Assembly: GCA_032622095.1 (NCBI GenBank) | Contig: CP136064.1 | Location: 115,680,004 to 115,744,003, forward strand | Length of the DNA stretch: 64,000 nt | Reading direction: 5' to 3' | Source of the DNA: Siphonodentalium dalli | Taxonomy: Eukaryota > Mollusca > Scaphopoda > Gadilida > Siphonodentaliidae | Shown here: one piece after another, positions 54,201-60,200 of the stretch | Position numbering within the stretch: position 1 is the first letter of the stretch | How the letters are laid out: every line of letters begins with the position of its first letter | Position numbers and translations under genes: made by a program | The notes under the pieces: generated by a model | The model's database searches: none | Seen by the model: only the letters and a program-made list of their open reading frames with translations | Told to the model about the DNA's origin: nothing

Positions 54201-57200
54201 TCTTTTAAAGACATCTGACGTGAACAATCACAGGGTACAACCGATTGGTCGCCCATAGCCAGACAAACAAACAAAAATGTGACCCGCCATATCAAATCCA
54301 GTCGGAAGTCGGGATTTTTTTTACCCTGTGCCAATGCATTCTCTTATATATGCGAGTCGACCATAGGTCGCCTCGCATATATAAGAGAATGCATTGGCCT
54401 AACAATTTTTATCATGTTTTTTAAATAAATGTTTCTTACAATTTTTAGGACATAAAATAAAAAAACATCCATTACTCTGCAGGGAGCCCCACACATATAG
54501 AAGCACATAGAAGAGTGTCGTTTGCTCATGTTTGTCTGGGGCTCTGTATGGGTGAAATTATAAAATTGTTAAAGAATACAAGAACAAATTATTAAAATTG
54601 TAAAAAATTGTTAGGCCAATGCATTCTCTTATATATGCGAGGCGACCTATGGTCGACTCGCATATATAAGAGAATGCATTGGCACAGGGTAAAAAAATCC
54701 CGACTTCCGACTGGATTTGATATGGCGGGTCACAATTGAGATGGCAGTGCTCATCTCTATGATATCCTTTTTTTCCAATTATTCTTAAATGTTGTTTAAC
54801 ATACATTCCAGATAGTAATTCCATCAGGTATGACTGAGCCAGAGAGCTTGGCATTGTACATGAAGAAAATTAAGGACTTGAATGTGCGTATTATTTTCGG
54901 GATGGTGCCAAAACCTGATACCAACATAATGGTGAAGGAAGCGATTAGGTATGTTTCTATCAATACATTATTTACTAACAAGCATGTAGACTTTTCACAG
55001 CCCTTATTATGTAAATGGGACAAAGGTGAAAATGGATTTTACTCTTAATGAATGAATAAATTCTTCGGGACAACCTACTGGCCACATCCCTCATCCAATC
55101 ATCACCAAACTTCATGTGGATCTTTGGGGTGGTCTCTCGATTTGATCTGTCAATGTTTTTTCTCAAAGTCTGTAAATGTTTGTTATGGAGGTTCATCATC
55201 ATGACTGCTTACAAAATTGGGACAAATGATGTTCACAGTTTTCATTTTAGAGTTATCCTTCTTTGTTTATCTGGAAATCTTTTGTTTTGTCTGCTCAAGC
55301 AGATAAACAAACCTGTACCATTATTTTGGGGGAGACATCGACACATTTGAATGTTGCCAATATACAGCGGTGTTTCTGGAAGTTACCATCCATCACAAAA
55401 AGTGGCATTTCATATACGCTGTGATATGCGATAAAATGGAGAGAAAATGACAGTCATTTGAATATTATAAAAGTGCTGTGGCAAAGCCATGGAAAACAGA
55501 TGTATCCGCGGCATGGCACTTTATTCCCAATTTCAAGGGCTGGGAAGTGTACATACTACCATACGGAAAATAACCATGCATGCACATGAGAATGTGATTA
55601 TTTTTTAGCGAAAATCACAATGCGGCTTTGAAGCTAAACAGAACTTCAAATAACAGAGGTCATACCTACACTAGTTCTAGGGAGCTGCAAATATTCAGAA
55701 TTTGAAATAATATTCAATTGACCTGAGTATTTAATTTTGATTCGACAATGACGGCAGCGAATATCACCATTTATCTTCGTGGTACTATATTATGTCAGAA
55801 TATTCCCTACACATGAATGTAAACACAACCACTCATGCAGGGTGTAGTTTGTCTGGAGGGTTCCTTTTAGCTTGCTGACCATCCTCCGTCTTAGAAAGAA
55901 GTTACTTAGCACTGACTTTGAGTGCTTACAGATCATATTTTGATGAAATACACCTGAAAACAACTGATTTCTATGCGAGGAATCGTTATATACACTAGGT
56001 TATTTACCAGACTCAAAACATGGCCCGGGATTTCTCGCTAATCGATACCAGTCACCAAACTGATATATTTTATTTGATATTTGATTCGATTCATGAATAC
56101 TGTGCAGTATTCAATTTTTTAGTTGATTTGATCATATTCGGAATATTTGCAGGACCCTATTAAATTAGTTAGTATATTCTTGGTACAGTTTTGAATGGGT
56201 TTTACCTTCTAAATCCTCCTGAATTTGTATTCTATATAAATCCAGGTATGGCATAAGTGGTCTTGATGGTTATCAGTGGATTTTCTATGGAATTATTTCC
56301 TGGAATTTCCCATGGACAAATCCTGGACCATGTGCATCAACTTACGGAATGGTAAGTGCTTTATAATGGTACTTTATGGCTCAAAATAAAAGTGCAGACC
56401 CAAATAAATAGAGCAGGGGGGGAGTTACATTGAAAATTAATAAACGTCAGCCCTCTTAATTCAGATTGTTTGGCTTCGGCAATCCGCTACGGCAACAGTA
56501 TGCCATGGCACAGTTTGCTGCAGCAAATTGCTTCGGCAATGCTGATTGCCGTAGCCAATTATGAAGGCTGAAACGTGCAAACCCAAATAATAGTGCATGG
56601 GGGGGTTTAGTTTTTTTGGACAAAAAGTGTCCGCCATGTTAAAATTCTCGCAGGGAAACAACAATTCTTTACATGTCAAAGTTTTCCCAAAATTCGAAGT
56701 GAAGCGTTGTTTTGCGGTGGTAAAAAAATTCAGTTTGTTGATGAATTTGACTATTCCCTTTTGGTACAGAATATTTTACAGAAAAATAAATAAAAGTGCA
56801 GACCCAAATAAGCAGCATGCAGGGGGAACTTTCTGCCTGAATTAATAAACATTAATGTATGTTTATTTGGAGCCCTAGAGTATAGTGGGCAGAACAAGAT
56901 GGTTTGGGATAAATGATAAATATCTATTTATACCACAGCCCCAGTACTGGTACATATTGTTGACCAAGCTTTTAATAAGTTTTTTTCATTTACTTCTTGG
57001 TAATTGTTATGAAACTTGACAGATATTTGCCATTGTGGGAATCTGCTCCTGCAATTGTGAGGCTAGTGATCAGAATCATGTAAAGAGTTTTTTTTCTGAA
57101 TACAACTTAATATGTTAACCCTTTCATGACGGGAGCTGCACTTGTGAAGTATTAAAGATCATGTGCCGGTACATTCTCATATATCGCATATATAAGAGAA

Positions 57201-60200
57201 TGCACTGGCTTACATGGTCAAGGTAAATAATGTTACGCCAATGTAATTTCTCTTATTTATGCGATGCTCTCTATACGATTCCTGCAGTTTTGGATCTAAC
57301 CACGATTTTGGTTCCAACTCTTAACACGATTTTAATGGTGATTTTCAAGAAAACAACTGGAACATCATGAAAAATGCTAATTATTAGTGCGATTTGCTTA
57401 ATTGGTGTTTTAAATTCATTATTGAATCAGTTTGTAGCAAGCACAAGGTCGTTCATTTAGCCCCAAACATAGATTAATGCTATTAAATATTGTGCTCAAC
57501 CGACGCCTTGATCTGTAAAGAATTGGCAAAAAAAAAATCAAACTTCCAACTACAGCAAATACTTACAGAGCCACGAGAAAAGTGTCATCTGTCTTTTTAT
57601 GATATAAAACTCCAAATTAGAGCAATTGGCTCTGACTCTAATTTTCAATGGCTCCGAGTCTTATCCTGTGCGAATTGAACGGTTCTGACTTAACACAGTA
57701 CTTGGTGTTCTTTCGTATTTCCCGATAGAGTCTATCACCATTAGCACCTTATCGTCCTGTTCACGGATAAATTAAATAGCAACACCGAATCAACCAAGCT
57801 GAGCATATAAACCCAGCGATATACCTGGATATATTCTGAAAGTATACAATGTATATATATGGAAAGTTCCCATAATGAGCTTAACATACCAGTACTATAT
57901 ATGCATGTTCTACATAATGATGTAGGCCTACATGTAAGTCATTAGAATATGTATGTGACACAGGTTTAAAATAGCTGTTTCATTGTATATTATGGAAGGC
58001 ATATAATGGAGTTTCCCCACATAACTCCAATCACCATTTCACGAGAAAGAATTCATCATGTGAATATTTTATTACTTGACTAGAAGGAATACCAGGGCTA
58101 AACAGCTGTTATGTTTTATGCCTCCCCTGAATCGGATGGCTCCTATATATATATAAGTATTGTGGGATTCGACAGCAAAATCTTTTCGGTGCCGCACATC
58201 ATCCATGATTCTCAGCGGCCCCAGTACAATGGACTTTCAAAATTTATAAATTTTCATGACTCCCCACCGATCACAATCAAAATGTAACTCTTAATGTAAC
58301 GCGTGATTATATTTCCTGCAAAATTCATTTGAATTGAGCCATCTAGATATTGCTGTATATATTTATAAATTGTTATATAGTGACCTAATTCCCGATGTCA
58401 ACTCCCCACTGTCTAAAAATTATGATGATGTCTATATACAATTATAACATACAGCCTTCATAATTGGCTACGGCAATCAGCATTGCCGAAGCAATTTGCT
58501 GAAGCAAACTGGGCCACGGCATACTGTTGCCATAGCGGGTTGCCGAAGCCAAACAATCTGAATTAAGAGGGCTGTAACATATCAATCGTTTGCATCCAAA
58601 ACTGCAGGGATCGTTGAACCCCAGTGCTATGGGAGATTCGCATATACAGTCAATTTCAGTTAATTGCATATCGTTTAAATGCATATTTTGGCTATTTGAA
58701 TAAAATATGCATGCACCAAACCATTTTCTCATAAAAAGACTATTTTTTAATCGTTTATTTGCATAAGGGTCACTGGGTCAGACTCTATTCCGTTTTTATG
58801 CATACAAAAATCGCCAAAAATGTTGATGAGAAGGGGTAAAAAGTCACCTCATGGTGCCGAAATTATAGCAATTTGTAAAAATATTTACTTTGAAAAACGT
58901 ATTTTATGGGAAAACTTAATACAAAGTTGGTAACAATGACCATCGCGAGAACAACGGCAGTTTTATTACACACATGCTTTTCTATCTCTTCTAACATACT
59001 TCTGTCCACAGACATTTTCTGTATGCATATGTTTACATATTTCCTTGCGAATTGCATGATTTCTCAAAAATTTCTATATTTATTTGTTTGTTTGAGTTGT
59101 GTCTGCTTCATAAAAAAACGGTTGTAAATACATGCAGTTCCAGTTGCAATTCCGATAAGTGAAGTTTCCGGGAATTCCATCAACGAAGAGTCAAGACGCC
59201 GACTAAACACATGGCGTTTGTAATCACCGGCGCAATTGATTCCTGGAATTTATGTCAGATTCAGATAATCCTATTGAAAGATAAAATAATATTTCCAAGA
59301 ATTCTATCAGATTAACAGAATCTGTTGAATTGTGTCAGCTTCAGAAAATGCAAGTTTGTAAACACCTGCGCAATGATTCCAGTTTCCCGGTCAGTTTGTG
59401 TTGAAACCGAAAGTGAAACTAAGATTTTCCGGGTAGCTCTAATTACGCAAGATTACGGAAAATAGTTCAGAAATAAATCATCAAATTATTGTCTTAGCAA
59501 CACAAAGTGATTTATTTTGTCTTAAATTTAAATAACCCATATTTAACAGGTCTTCAATATTTATTCATGCTCCAACTTCTTAGAAATCGCCGGCTTCTGG
59601 TAAACAAAACAGCTTCAGTGGCGATGACAAAATATTAATAAAGTCACCGCAAATATGCATGCATTGAGGTGTGAATTTGACCTAATTCCATTAACTGCAG
59701 CCCAGGCACAAAATGAAATCATAGCAATGTCAATGAGGTCACTAAAGAAATGCTCCAGACAGGAGTATGTGCTATCAAAACAGTAACCTTTGTTGAACTC
59801 TCATGTTGCTTGGGGTCATTTGTGAGCGTACCAATTAAAGAAGGTGTCATACACTATTGGGCTTCAATGTTTAATTAAAACTATATTGGGGCTCAATTCA
59901 GCAAACATTTACGTTTGACAGTTTCTACTCAATTGTTTTTGGTGTGATTGTGCACTGATTAATTATCAGATCGTGATTTTATTTAATTTTTGAAGACACT
60001 TTATTTCCCCCAAAAAATGTTGCATTTAATGAATAGAATTATGCCTCTTCCCATAGTTCAATATATATTCGTAAATTGCACTCACAAATATGCATGATAT
60101 ATTGGGAAATCAATTTGATTTTTGTTAGTTTTTCTAGTTGGCTACATGGATAGATGGTTGGGTGATAACAAATGTTTGTTTTTGTATTATATTACGTTGA

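Noticed and set aside
54558-54854. A 98-codon minus-strand open frame next to exon 9
   Set aside because: Derived from palindromic MITE sequence and antisense of an exon.
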